Source of the DNA: Prevotella sp. CAG:485
GTDB taxonomy: Bacteria; Bacteroidota; Bacteroidia; Bacteroidales; Muribaculaceae
DNA length: 48,259 bases
Assembly: GCA_000437495.1 (NCBI GenBank)
Contig: FR897877.1
Location: 77,708-125,966 of the forward strand
Direction: 5' to 3'
The position numbers were made by a program, and so were the translations under genes. The notes under the pieces were generated by a model, which saw nothing but the letters and a program-made list of their open reading frames with translations, was not told where the DNA came from and made no database searches. The first letter of the stretch is position 1. Each line of letters opens with the position of its first letter. Below, piece by piece: positions 8,366 through 16,865 of the stretch.

Positions 8366-10543
8366 TTAGACGGTTTGCACTTGCTTAACTCCCTTCACGG
8401 CAACCAGTTTGCGTATCAGGCGCGTCAAGGCTTCGCGGTTATCGGCGCGGATGCCGAGGAAGCCGGTGAAGAGACCATCAGAAGAATTTATCTGCACACT
8501 GCTGAGCGCCACACCCTTTTCCTTGTCGATGAGCGAGGTGATGTTGGTAACAATGCCAATGTCGTCGCGGCCTATTATCCTCACCGTGGTAGCCTGCACC
8601 GAGTCGATGAGTGATTTAGCCCAGCGGCAGCTGATGATGCGGTAGGGATACCGGAAACGTATGTAATATGCGTTGGGACAATCCTCCCTGTGCACCTTCA
8701 CTACCCCTTCAGAAGAGATAAAGCCGAAAATGGCATCACCGGGCTGGGGAGAGCAGCATCTTGCCAGCTCATGACGCATACCCTTGACCTGCCCCGAACC
8801 GATTACCAGAGCGCCGTCGTCAGCCTCAGTCTCCTGCCGTTTCAGGATAAAGCCGTCGGCACTCTCGGGCGCCTCCGCCTGTTCGGCTTCCGCCTCCGGT
8901 TCATGTTTCAGCATATCGAGGAAGCGCGGCAAATCCACCTTACCGTCGGCCACCTCTGCAAAGAAGTCGGTGTTGAATTTATACCCCTGGCGGAGGATTA
9001 AGCGCGACAGTTCCGACTCCTCAATCTGCATTTTCCTGTTGCGCAGCCGACGTTCAAAGAGCTCGCGGCCGAGGTCTGCACGGAGGCGCCGCGCCTCGTC
9101 AAGGCTCTGACGTATTTTGGTGCGTGCCTTAGATGTCTGCACAATCTGCAGCCAGTCGGCCTTAGGGCTTTGATTGGGCGAAGTGAGAATCTTCACCGTG
9201 TCGCCGCTGCGCAGCCGATATGAAATTTTCTCATAACGCCCGTTGACATTGCCGCCTGTGCAGCGGCATCCCACAGCGGTATGCACCGCAAAGGCAAAGT
9301 CGAGCAGAGTGCTGCGGGGAGGCAGACGCAACAGGTCGCCGTTGGGGGTGAACACAAAGACCTCGCGACTTTCCTGATTATGCCACAGGTCATTGCTTGT
9401 TTCCGCGCCATGCTGCTCCAGGACATCGCGCACACGCGTCATCCAGCGGTCGGAAGAGGATGCCTTGCCCCCCTTATAGCGCCAGTGAGCCGCGAGGCCC
9501 TTTTCGGCCACAAGGTCCATGCGCCGCGAACGGAACTGTACCTCAACCCACTTGTTCTCAGGGCCTAACACCGTGATGTGCAGACTCTCGTAGCCGTTGC
9601 TTTTGGGGAACGACAGCCAGTCGCGCATACGCCTCGGGTCAGGCTGATACATATTGGCGAGGATGGAGTAGCCCAGCCAGCAGTCATTCTGCTCGCGCTC
9701 GGGAGGCGAATCAACAATAACACGAATGGCAAAAAGGTCGTATATGTGGTCCATATCCACCTTCTTATTCTGAATCTTATTCCAGATAGAGAAGATAGAT
9801 TTGGTTCTGCCCTTGATAGTGAATTTCAACCCTGCGGCCGTAAGCCTCTCGCTCACCGGCTCAATGAACCGCGCAATGTAAGCGTCGCGCGAACGCTTGG
9901 TCTGACTGAGCCGCCGGGCAATCTCCTTATATGTGGGGCGGTCGGTATACTTGAGCCATAAGTCTTCGAGAACAGACTTTATGCTGTAAAGGCCGAGCCT
10001 GTGAGCCAGTTCGGAATAAAGCATACGGGCCTCCAGCGACACCTCAGCCACCCAGGCGGCATCGGGGTGCAGATTGATGCGTTGCATGAGCACCAACGAC
10101 CGCACAATGAGCGCAATCACCACACGGATATCGTTGCTGAGCGTGAGCAGCAAGCCCGAGAAGTTCTCCTGATGCCCCATGGCGTGAGAAGCGGCAAAAG
10201 CCTCCACACGTTCCATATCTACCGCGAGACTCACCACCTCCTTGTCGAAATCGGCCTCAAGCTCTCCCCTCTTTGCCAGACCATGGTGCAGAGCGCCGCT
10301 GAGAAGGACAGCCACACAGACCTGCACATCGGCCGTAACCTCGGTCATATAAGTATGAGCCATGCCGAGGCGCATGGGCAGATGTGGTATATTATGTTGG
10401 TCGTGTGTGGAGTCGACATCTCGCGCCAATCGCCACAGACGCTTCAGAGCCTCAGTCTGCGACGACGACAGATTGCCGCTGACATCCTCTGCCACGCGGC
10501 GCAGAAGCGTCATAATCTCGGTTTTTTCTTCAGTATTAAGCAT
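8366..10543 (-). CDS. RelA/SpoT homologue ((p)ppGpp synthetase) with degenerate HD domain
   Basis: A 725-residue long RSH protein. The N-terminal HD hydrolase region is degenerate: where SpoT has the HDxxED metal motif this protein has SGALHHG (82-88), and the later HNxRT element is lost, so ppGpp hydrolysis is unlikely. The synthetase domain is well kept: KGRTKSIFSIWNKI (244-257), DHIYDLFAIRVI (265-276), SNGYESLHITVLGP (315-328), VEVQFRS and AEKGLAAHWRYK (346-357). The motif that separates classes, RxKD versus ExDD, is here RMRD (305-308), the basic form usual for bifunctional enzymes. A TGS domain (FVFTPNGDLLRLP, about 395-460), the conserved-cysteine region ELARCCSPQPGD and a C-terminal ACT domain (VRIIGRDDIGIVTNITSLI) complete it. 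It lies 18 bases after the exported hydrolase gene, probably cotranscribed. Likely a synthetase-only RelA-like enzyme. Confidence 0.9.
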   Translation of the reverse strand: MLNTEEKTEIMTLLRRVAEDVSGNLSSSQTEALKRLWRLARDVDSTHDQHNIPHLPMRLGMAHTYMTEVTADVQVCVAVLLSGALHHGLAKRGELEADFDKEVVSLAVDMERVEAFAASHAMGHQENFSGLLLTLSNDIRVVIALIVRSLVLMQRINLHPDAAWVAEVSLEARMLYSELAHRLGLYSIKSVLEDLWLKYTDRPTYKEIARRLSQTKRSRDAYIARFIEPVSERLTAAGLKFTIKGRTKSIFSIWNKIQNKKVDMDHIYDLFAIRVIVDSPPEREQNDCWLGYSILANMYQPDPRRMRDWLSFPKSNGYESLHITVLGPENKWVEVQFRSRRMDLVAEKGLAAHWRYKGGKASSSDRWMTRVRDVLEQHGAETSNDLWHNQESREVFVFTPNGDLLRLPPRSTLLDFAFAVHTAVGCRCTGGNVNGRYEKISYRLRSGDTVKILTSPNQSPKADWLQIVQTSKARTKIRQSLDEARRLRADLGRELFERRLRNRKMQIEESELSRLILRQGYKFNTDFFAEVADGKVDLPRFLDMLKHEPEAEAEQAEAPESADGFILKRQETEADDGALVIGSGQVKGMRHELARCCSPQPGDAIFGFISSEGVVKVHREDCPNAYYIRFRYPYRIISCRWAKSLIDSVQATTVRIIGRDDIGIVTNITSLIDKEKGVALSSVQINSSDGLFTGFLGIRADNREALTRLIRKLVAVKGVKQVQTV

Positions 10544-10561
10544 GGCTGAAAAAAATATTTG

Positions 10562-11593
10562 TCAATGCCGACGTATAAAATTGAAAATAGTGTCGTAAGC
10601 GGCCTCACGCACCGGTTTCTCAGAGAGGATAAGGTCATGCAGACCGCTGTCGATGGTGGACACGGTTCGCACATGGCCCAGAGTCTGACCCGTTTTCTGC
10701 AGCATGGCAGGGTCAAGAACGGCGTCGCCGTGTTGGAAGGCCGGAGTCCAGCTGCAGCCGTCGACCTTGCGCGAGCTGTGCATGACAAGAATCGGCACCA
10801 CGATGTTGCGGGCTTTGTTGCGCACCTTTCCCTGAGTGTTGTTGATGCAGTGAATCCATGAAGCCGTTACCGGCGGCGAGTATATCATCTTCCAGGCCGT
10901 GTCATACGTCCATTCGCCGTGATATTCCTTGAGCAGAGAGTAGGCATAACCGTCGCAATGCGACTGTTTTATCTTGGTATTGGGCGACAAGCGGCCCCAG
11001 AAGCTCACCAGCGGGATGAGGAAGTTGCGGTAAGTGGCGCTGAAATTCCAGTCAAGGAATGGAGAATCCGTAACAACCCTGTTCACACCTGCCTGCGCAC
11101 CCTTTTCAGCAGCGAGGAAAGTAACCGTCAACCCACCTGTGCTGTGGCCCGAAAGAGTGATGTCGGTGTTGCCGTCGGCGCGAATCTGACTCAAGGCAGA
11201 GTCGATGTCGGCAAAATACTCCTTCATGTCGCGTATGTTGAACGGATATTGCCACGGTTCGAGACTGCGGCCGTAACGCCGCAAATCAACGGCATAGAAA
11301 TTGAAGCCGCTGTCAACGAACCGCTCCCCCATTTCGCTCTGGAAGAAATAGTCGTTGAAGCCGTGGATATACAGATACGCTTTATGGCTTCCCTTCGGGT
11401 CCAGGCGCCTGATTATGGTAGAGCGACACGGACCGTCGAAGGCCATTCCCTGGTCTACATACCGGGCTTCATAGCCCTTAAGGATATCCTTATGCCATTG
11501 AGTGTCGAGCGGTTCGGAGCGCTCGGCCGGTTTGGCGGCATACAACGCCGCCATTGCCAACATTCCCCCTATAAACAGCAATAATTTCTTCAT
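10562..11593 (-). CDS. Exported alpha/beta hydrolase (lysophospholipase-like)
   Basis: A 343-residue protein with a signal peptide (MKKLLLFIGGMLAMAALYAA). The alpha/beta-hydrolase core shows YLYIHGFNDYF (oxyanion region, about 74-84), the nucleophile elbow LSGHSTGG with Ser151, a candidate acid in PILVMHSSRKVDG, and a candidate catalytic His in DSGLHDLIL near the C-terminus. It resembles monoacylglycerol lipase/lysophospholipase-type hydrolases; the substrate cannot be told. It should act in the periplasm or at the surface. It is transcribed first, with the RSH gene 18 bases behind it, an unusual pairing. A TAAATTTG box lies about 94 bases upstream. Confidence 0.85.
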   Translation of the reverse strand: MKKLLLFIGGMLAMAALYAAKPAERSEPLDTQWHKDILKGYEARYVDQGMAFDGPCRSTIIRRLDPKGSHKAYLYIHGFNDYFFQSEMGERFVDSGFNFYAVDLRRYGRSLEPWQYPFNIRDMKEYFADIDSALSQIRADGNTDITLSGHSTGGLTVTFLAAEKGAQAGVNRVVTDSPFLDWNFSATYRNFLIPLVSFWGRLSPNTKIKQSHCDGYAYSLLKEYHGEWTYDTAWKMIYSPPVTASWIHCINNTQGKVRNKARNIVVPILVMHSSRKVDGCSWTPAFQHGDAVLDPAMLQKTGQTLGHVRTVSTIDSGLHDLILSEKPVREAAYDTIFNFIRRH

Positions 11594-11686
11594 TACCTAC
11601 GCCACATTTAATTTCATCCCCGGAGGCATCATGTTCTGATTCCCAAACCCGGTTTTTTATTAAACACTTACCTGCGGACGTTGGTG

Positions 11687-11694
11687 CAAATTTA
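11687..11694 (-). promoter_or_regulatory. Putative -7 box for hydrolase-RSH operon
   Basis: The minus strand reads TAAATTTG, an exact TAnnTTTG match, 93 bases before the hydrolase ATG. A TTTG exists 25 bases further up (11723-11720), longer than the usual spacing, so the -33 element is uncertain. Confidence 0.45.
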
Positions 11695-11820
11695 GATAAA
11701 ATTTTGCGTACGGAGGCTACAAAACGGATAAAAAGTGGAGAGAAAGCATAAAAGCCACCCCAAACAGAGTTGCGTGAGGAGCATAAAAAAGAGGTGCGAG
11801 AAAAAAATTTGGTGAAAAAG

Positions 11821-11851
11821 TTGCACGGTAAGAAAAAAAGCAGTACCTTTG
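11821..11851 (+). promoter_or_regulatory. Promoter of tRNA-His
   Basis: TTG (11821-11823), 20 bases, then TACCTTTG (11844-11851): both Bacteroidetes elements at the standard spacing. The predicted start of transcription is about 35 bases before the tRNA. Confidence 0.75.
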
Positions 11852-11890
11852 CAGCGCAATTCGGCAGAGAGCGCCGATGAGCATTAAAAT

Positions 11891-11965
11891 GGTGGATGTA
11901 GCTCAGTTGGTTAGAGCGACGGATTGTGGTTCCGTAGGTCGTGGGTTCGAGCCCCATCTTCCACC
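11891..11965 (+). tRNA. tRNA-His (anticodon GTG)
   Basis: The cloverleaf is complete: acceptor GTGGATG/CTTCCAC, D-arm GCTC...GAGC, anticodon stem ACGGA/TCCGT with loop TTGTGGT (anticodon GTG), and T-arm GTGGG/CCCAT around TTCGAGC. The extra G at -1 (11891) typical of tRNA-His faces C73. CCA is not encoded after the discriminator. One acceptor pair is a U-U mismatch (position 6, base 11897, against 67, base 11959). Confidence 0.97.
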
Positions 11966-11992
11966 CAAACCACTCAGATAAAATCTAAGACA

Positions 11993-12023
11993 AAAGGGTG
12001 CAACCGGTTTGCATCCTTTTTTG
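11993..12023 (+). terminator. Intrinsic terminator after tRNA-His
   Basis: AAAGGGTGCAA (11993-12003) pairs with TTGCATCCTTT (one G-T pair) around a five-base loop, and the stem runs into six T (12017-12022). Confidence 0.88.
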
Positions 12024-12143
12024 TTTAGCTAAAAACATGGCTTGGCGGATTCCGCGTTCCGGCCTTGAAAAAGACACAACAATTCGCTTTACAGCTCACA
12101 TAAATAAATACACGCAACAATAACACACTAAAAATATAGAAGT

Positions 12144-13064
12144 ATGAAAAAGCTTATGATATGGGCCCTGCTGCTGACAGGCGGCATCATGGGCGTGCAA
12201 ACCGCTCAGGCGCAGGATTGGTCGCGCATACTCGGCGCGGGAGCCAAGTTAGTGCAGGCAGGCACCATCAGCGATGAGGCCTTGGCGCAATACATCAGCC
12301 AGTATGTGAGCCAGTTTGACGCCAAGAATGAGGTCTGCGGACCCAACGACCCGTATACCATCCGCCTCGACAGCATAACCAAAGGACTGAAAGAAGTAGA
12401 CGGCATACCCCTCAACTTCAAAGTCTACAAGACCAACGATGTAAACGCCTTTGCCTGTGCCGACGGCAGCGTACGCGTTTACAGCGGCCTGATGGACCTG
12501 ATGACCGACGACCAGATACTCGGCGTTATAGGTCATGAAATGGGTCATGTGGCGCATCACGACACCAAGAAACAGTTCAAACAGGCGCTTATCAACTCCG
12601 CTCTGCGCGACGGACTGGCCAGCACAGGCGGCGTAGTGGCAGCCCTCACCGAGTCGCAGCTTGGCGATTTGGCCGAGAGTCTGATGTCGGCAAAATACAG
12701 CCGCAAGCAGGAATCGCAGGCCGACGATTACGGCTATAACTTCCTGAAGAAGAACGGCCGCAACCCCTGGGCCATGGCGATGGCGTTTGAGGGCATGGAG
12801 AAGATGGAGAATTCCTCGGGGCAGGCCAGCTCGTTTGTCAACAACCTCTTTTCCGACCATCCGGAACTGACAAAACGCATAGCCTCCATGACAAAGAAAG
12901 CCGAGGCTGACGGCTACAAAAAACCGGCAGAGGGCACGCCCGGAAATGACGGCTCGGAATTCCTGCATCCGAAAAAGAAAACCACCCAAAAGGCTACAAC
13001 AAAAAAGAAAACTACCAAAAAGAAGACCACTACAAAGAAGAAAAGCAGCAATAAAAGACGCTGA
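12144..13064 (+). CDS. M48 family metalloprotease with Lys/Thr-rich tail
   Basis: A 306-residue exported zinc protease. The signal peptide is MKKLMIWALLLTGGIMG...AQAQ. The zinc motif HEMGH is at 131-135 and the third ligand is likely E190 in KQESQADDYG, the M48 (Ste24/HtpX-like, BepA-like) pattern. No membrane segments follow the signal, so it should be periplasmic, where related proteins degrade or help assemble outer-membrane proteins. The last 32 residues are almost only Lys, Thr and Ser (14 Lys, 2 Arg), an unusual basic tail. It follows tRNA-His and its terminator; the next gene, TlpA-like, has its own promoter 5 bases after this stop, so the two need not be one operon. No clear TAnnTTTG box was found in front. 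Confidence 0.9.
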   Translation: MKKLMIWALLLTGGIMGVQTAQAQDWSRILGAGAKLVQAGTISDEALAQYISQYVSQFDAKNEVCGPNDPYTIRLDSITKGLKEVDGIPLNFKVYKTNDVNAFACADGSVRVYSGLMDLMTDDQILGVIGHEMGHVAHHDTKKQFKQALINSALRDGLASTGGVVAALTESQLGDLAESLMSAKYSRKQESQADDYGYNFLKKNGRNPWAMAMAFEGMEKMENSSGQASSFVNNLFSDHPELTKRIASMTKKAEADGYKKPAEGTPGNDGSEFLHPKKKTTQKATTKKKTTKKKTTTKKKSSNKRR

Positions 13065-13068
13065 GGCA

Positions 13069-13100
13069 TTTGCATATAAGCCATCTTTTTTATAACTTTG
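13069..13100 (+). promoter_or_regulatory. Promoter of TlpA-like gene
   Basis: TTTG (13069-13072), exactly 20 bases, then TAACTTTG (13093-13100): a full match to the Bacteroidetes promoter. The ATG is at 13129, giving a leader of about 22 bases. Confidence 0.85.
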
Positions 13101-13128
13101 TAGCACTTACAACTATCATAATCAAGCA

Positions 13129-14202
13129 ATGAAAAAAATACTCACAGCCATAGCCGGCTTATTGATAACAGGCAATGCGGTTGCCGATATTCATGTTACT
13201 TCGGTGCCTGAGTTCAGCGGCGACACCCTTACGGTGGCGTATGTAAGTCTGAACGACGTGATGACCAAAAGCCGCAAGGACCTCACCCCGGTAGTCAAAG
13301 AGGAGATAATCCGGCCCGATTTCACCATAGCGACAGCGGGCACCGAGCCCATGCGCTTCGATTTGCGTTTCGGCAACAGTCGCGAACGCTTCTTCGCCAA
13401 TGCCAACGATAAAATCAACGTGCAGCTGAACAACGACGGCAGCATGATTATCACCGGCACTCCGCTTCTTGACCAGGTGGCCGATTTGCGCAACAAGCTG
13501 CAGGGTCCGATGCAGGCATACGCCAAGGCTTTGGAAAACAATGACGAGGCTGCCGCCGAAGCCGCCGATGCCGCCGCCGACAAGATTCTGGCCGATTATG
13601 TGGCCGCCAATCTTACCCAGCCGGGTGCTGTATGGGCCACTCTGCAGATGGGCGACGAGGCTCTGCTGGAATATGCACCCCGTCTCAGCGGCGAGGCCAC
13701 AACCTGTGTTCTCTACCCGTTGCTGCAAAACTCGGTGAAGCGTGCCGAACAGCGCAAAGAGGCCGAGGAGAAGCGTCAGAACATGGCTCAGAATCAGGTG
13801 GAGGCTCCCGACTTCAATCTGCCTGACCTGAAAGGCCAGATGGTGAAGCTGAGCGACTTCAAAGGAAAATGGGTAGTGCTGGATTTCTGGGGCTCATGGT
13901 GCCCCTGGTGCATAAAAGGTTTCCCCGGTCTGAAAGATACTTATCAGAAATATCATGGCAAGCTGGAGATAATAGGCGTTGACTGCAACGATCCGGAAGC
14001 CAACTGGCGTGCCGCAGTGAAGAAATATGCCCTGCCCTGGGTGAATGTATACAATGCCAAGACCTCGGGCGGCGTTCTTGAAGATTACGGCGTAATGGCT
14101 TTCCCGACCAAGATTCTCATCAACCCGCAGGGACGTATTCAGAAAATCTACGTGGGCGAAGACCCGGAGTTCTACACCGACGTTGAGGCTCTGGTAAAAT
14201 AA
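13129..14202 (+). CDS. TlpA/ResA-like thioredoxin-fold protein, periplasmic
   Basis: A 357-residue exported protein: signal peptide MKKILTAIAGLLITGNAVA, an N-terminal domain of about 200 residues (beta-rich, then an Ala/Glu-rich helix ENNDEAAAEAADAAADKIL), and a C-terminal thioredoxin domain from about residue 226 (APDFNLPDLKGQ). The redox motif is WCPWC with Cys258 and Cys261, and the cis-proline loop is GVMAFPTKILI. This two-domain form is common in Bacteroidetes, where many copies reduce or exchange disulfides in the periplasm; the partner is unknown here. The gene has its own promoter and terminator and so is probably monocistronic. Confidence 0.9.
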   Translation: MKKILTAIAGLLITGNAVADIHVTSVPEFSGDTLTVAYVSLNDVMTKSRKDLTPVVKEEIIRPDFTIATAGTEPMRFDLRFGNSRERFFANANDKINVQLNNDGSMIITGTPLLDQVADLRNKLQGPMQAYAKALENNDEAAAEAADAAADKILADYVAANLTQPGAVWATLQMGDEALLEYAPRLSGEATTCVLYPLLQNSVKRAEQRKEAEEKRQNMAQNQVEAPDFNLPDLKGQMVKLSDFKGKWVVLDFWGSWCPWCIKGFPGLKDTYQKYHGKLEIIGVDCNDPEANWRAAVKKYALPWVNVYNAKTSGGVLEDYGVMAFPTKILINPQGRIQKIYVGEDPEFYTDVEALVK

Positions 14203-14286
14203 TTACGCATCTCCTTCCCGGCAAGCTGTTGGGAAAACGAACCTGCTTCGAACCCACCTACAGCCTGCCTCCGGAAATCAGTTAAT

Positions 14287-14326
14287 AGAAATTGTGCCGA
14301 AAAATTTCAGGCACAATTTCTTTTTT
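14287..14326 (+). terminator. Intrinsic terminator after TlpA-like gene
   Basis: AGAAATTGTGCC (14287-14298) pairs perfectly with GGCACAATTTCT (14310-14321), followed directly by a run of T to 14326. Confidence 0.92.
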
Positions 14327-14404
14327 CGCCTCTTTTAACGCCAAATTCAGGGCTAAAAAATTCATTTCTTAAGATAGTGTAGATTTTTAAAGAGCGAATT
14401 GTGC

Positions 14405-14412
14405 TAACTTTG
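14405..14412 (+). promoter_or_regulatory. Putative -7 box of BspA-like gene
   Basis: TAACTTTG matches TAnnTTTG; the -33 region is weak. The distance to the start codon (14554) implies a leader of roughly 135 bases, longer than at other genes of the window. Confidence 0.5.
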
Positions 14413-14553
14413 CGGTTGGGAAAGCATGGTCTCATGATTTGCTGAACTATCAGTTCAAAATCACAGAACGCCACCTTGCAGCGAAAAAAGGAGACTATAT
14501 TAACCACACAGAGAGAACTAAAGAACAAAAACTATTCAAACTCACGCAAGCTT

Positions 14554-16682
14554 ATGAAGAAAATTTCCATGCTTCTGGTCTGCCTCATCGGAGCTTTGAC
14601 AGCGTATGCTGCCGAGCCTTATGACTTCAAAGCAGACAGCCTGTTTATCGCATACTCGATGCGAACGCCAAGACGGTAGCGGTATGCAACCCGAACACCA
14701 GCGACGACCGCTACAAACAAGACACCATTGTGGTGCCTATGACTGTAAAGCACGAAGGTGTAACCTACACTGTAACGGAGGCCGGCACCTTCGCCTTCTA
14801 CTCATGCACAGCACTGAAATCGCTCACCCTTCCCAACAGCGTTAAGATAATCAGACGCAACGCCATCAGTCTCTGCCGTTATCTGGCACATCTGGATTTG
14901 GGTACCGGCGTTGAGACACTGGAGCAAAGCTCCATAGGCTCATTGATAAGCCTGAAGAACTTCCGGCTTCCTCCCAATGTGGTGAATCTGGACAAACAGT
15001 GTATCTCGCTGACAATCGACACAATCTACATTCCGGCATCGGTGAAAAATATTGCCGGTGCTGCTTTCTACAGCGTTTCAAAAAACGTCAGCTTCAAGGT
15101 AGATGCCAACAACACAGTATATAAGAGTGTCGGCGACGATATTCTGACCAAAGACGGCACGATGTTTGTGGCTCATCCGCGCTACAACACCACTACAACA
15201 CTGAATATCCCTGAAACGGTAACGAAGATAGGTCCTTACGCCTTCTACGGCTGCGAAAAGATAACCTCCCCTATCAATCTGTCAGACAAAGTAAAGCACG
15301 TTTGCACATGGGCCTTCTCATCATGCAAGAATGTGCCTGAGGTACACACCGGCGGCGCCGTGGAGATAGAGGAATTTGCTTTTGCATGGCTGAGCCGCGG
15401 CGTCAAGCTGACCCTGGCTCCGGCACTGCGCATCATAGGCGCCAACGCTTTTGAGAGCTTCGGCGGCTCCACCTACAAAACCATCGACTCTACGCTTGTG
15501 ATACCTGCCACCGTACAGTACATCGGCCCGGAGGCTTTCACCTCCTACTCCTTCCCCAAGCTGAAGCTGTCAGAGGGTATAGAGACTGTAGACACCATGG
15601 CCTTCTCGGGCATGGCTTATCTTACACAGCTCAGCCTTCCCTCAACCCTGAAACGCGTCAATATGCTCGGCTTCCGCGTAGCCAGCAGGCCCACAGCCAT
15701 CAATCTGCCGGCCGCTCTGACCTACATCGGCGACGGTGCTTTCATCGGTGCCAACAAAGTGCCTGATGTAACCATTGGCAAGAACGTTACTTACGTGGGC
15801 AAACGCGCCTTTGCTCAGTGTACTGCTCTGAACGACATCAATGTAGATGCCGCCAATCCGAATTTCGCCAGCCTCAACGGCGTGTTGTACAACAAAGACC
15901 TGACTGTGTTGAAGACTTATCCCTCAGGCCGCAAAGACACCACCTTCACGGTGCCCTTGTCGGTGAATACTCTTGAAGGCGGAGCCTTTGCCGCCAACAC
16001 CTATCTGCGCACCGTAGAGCTTCACTCGGGCATAACCACTTTAGGCGTAGGCGTATGGCAGCAGTGCTCAGGACTGACCAGAATGAACTTCCCGGTCAAT
16101 GGTCCGTCGGAACTGCCTGAAGCGACCTTCCTGCAGTGCACGCGTCTTAGCAGCATCACTCTGCCCAAGACAATCAAGAGCATCGGTGCCCAGTGCTTCC
16201 AGCTTTGCACCAACCTGACAGCAATTACTATTCCTTCGAGAGTAGAGTCGATAGGCGAAAATGCTTTCTACTGCGCCACATACCCGGCCTCGATGGCCTC
16301 AAAGCTCGTATCCATCACAGTGCATAACCGCAAACCATGCGTATTGTCAACCACATCCTTCGTAGCCAAGAACTACAGCGGAACGCTTTACGTGCCTAAG
16401 GGATGCGTGGATGTATACCAGAGTGCCGAGATTTGGAAAAACTTCAAAAACATTGTCGAAGACCCGACATCTGTAGAGCTCAACACTGACGAGCAGGGCA
16501 ATATAACGGTAAACGGCGGCAACGGCCAAATCACTGTCAACGGAGCCGATGACGCAGTAATCAGCGTCTATAACCTTAGCGGCATAGCCGTATATCAGGG
16601 CCACGACAGCGTGATAAGCGGACTGACAAAGGGCGTTTACCTGGTGCGCGTAGCCGACAAGACCTTCAAGGTAGCCATCTAA
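14554..16682 (+). pseudogene. BspA-like leucine-rich repeat surface protein, frameshifted near its N-terminus
   Basis: The ATG at 14554 gives a signal peptide (MKKISMLLVCLIGALTAYAA) and then EPYDFKADSLF, but this frame stops at 14679. The main frame, open to 16682, starts with YRILDANAKTVAVCNPN already at about 14646, exactly where the family continues after DSLYYRIL, so one base is missing around 14644-14646 (CTGTTTATCGC; TTTT to TTT would repair it). Repaired length is about 709 residues. The body is a series of LRR_5 (BspA-type) repeats with IGPYAFYGCEKIT-like phrases, and the end (ISVYNLSGIAVYQG... LTKGVYLVRV ...KVAI) resembles a type IX secretion sorting domain. Such proteins are surface-exposed. 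Without repair, a GTG at 14730 could start a version lacking the export signal. Whether the indel is biological, variable or an assembly error cannot be told here. Confidence 0.85.
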
Positions 16683-16736
16683 AAAGCCCTTTCAAACCAA
16701 CGAGGTAACTTTTAGTACAATTACTAAATAATGTTA

Positions 16737-16771
16737 AAATAGCGCAGGGTATTAAACTCCCTGCGCTATTT
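16737..16771 (+). terminator. Intrinsic terminator after BspA-like gene
   Basis: AAATAGCGCAGGG (16737-16749) pairs perfectly over 13 bases with CCCTGCGCTATTT (16759-16771). The following T-run is short. Confidence 0.82.
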
Positions 16772-16865
16772 GCTGTCTTAGGATTGTAGAACGATGCAGC
16801 AGTGGAGTGACGAAGAGCTCCCGGCAGACTTCTAAAGCTACTTAAACACAAAAACAACGACCATT

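Larger units (their letters stand above)
14203..14553 (+). other. 351-bp gap: terminator plus promoter/leader of BspA-like gene
   Basis: The gap holds the TlpA-like terminator (14287-14326), a -7 box (14405-14412) and about 135 bases of probable leader before the BspA-like start at 14554. No further gene was seen. Confidence 0.7.

Noticed and set aside
11490..11957. Minus-strand frame beginning MGLEPTTYGTT across tRNA-His
   Set aside because: This N-terminus is a well-known artefact of translating tRNA genes; the frame overlaps the tRNA and the hydrolase start.
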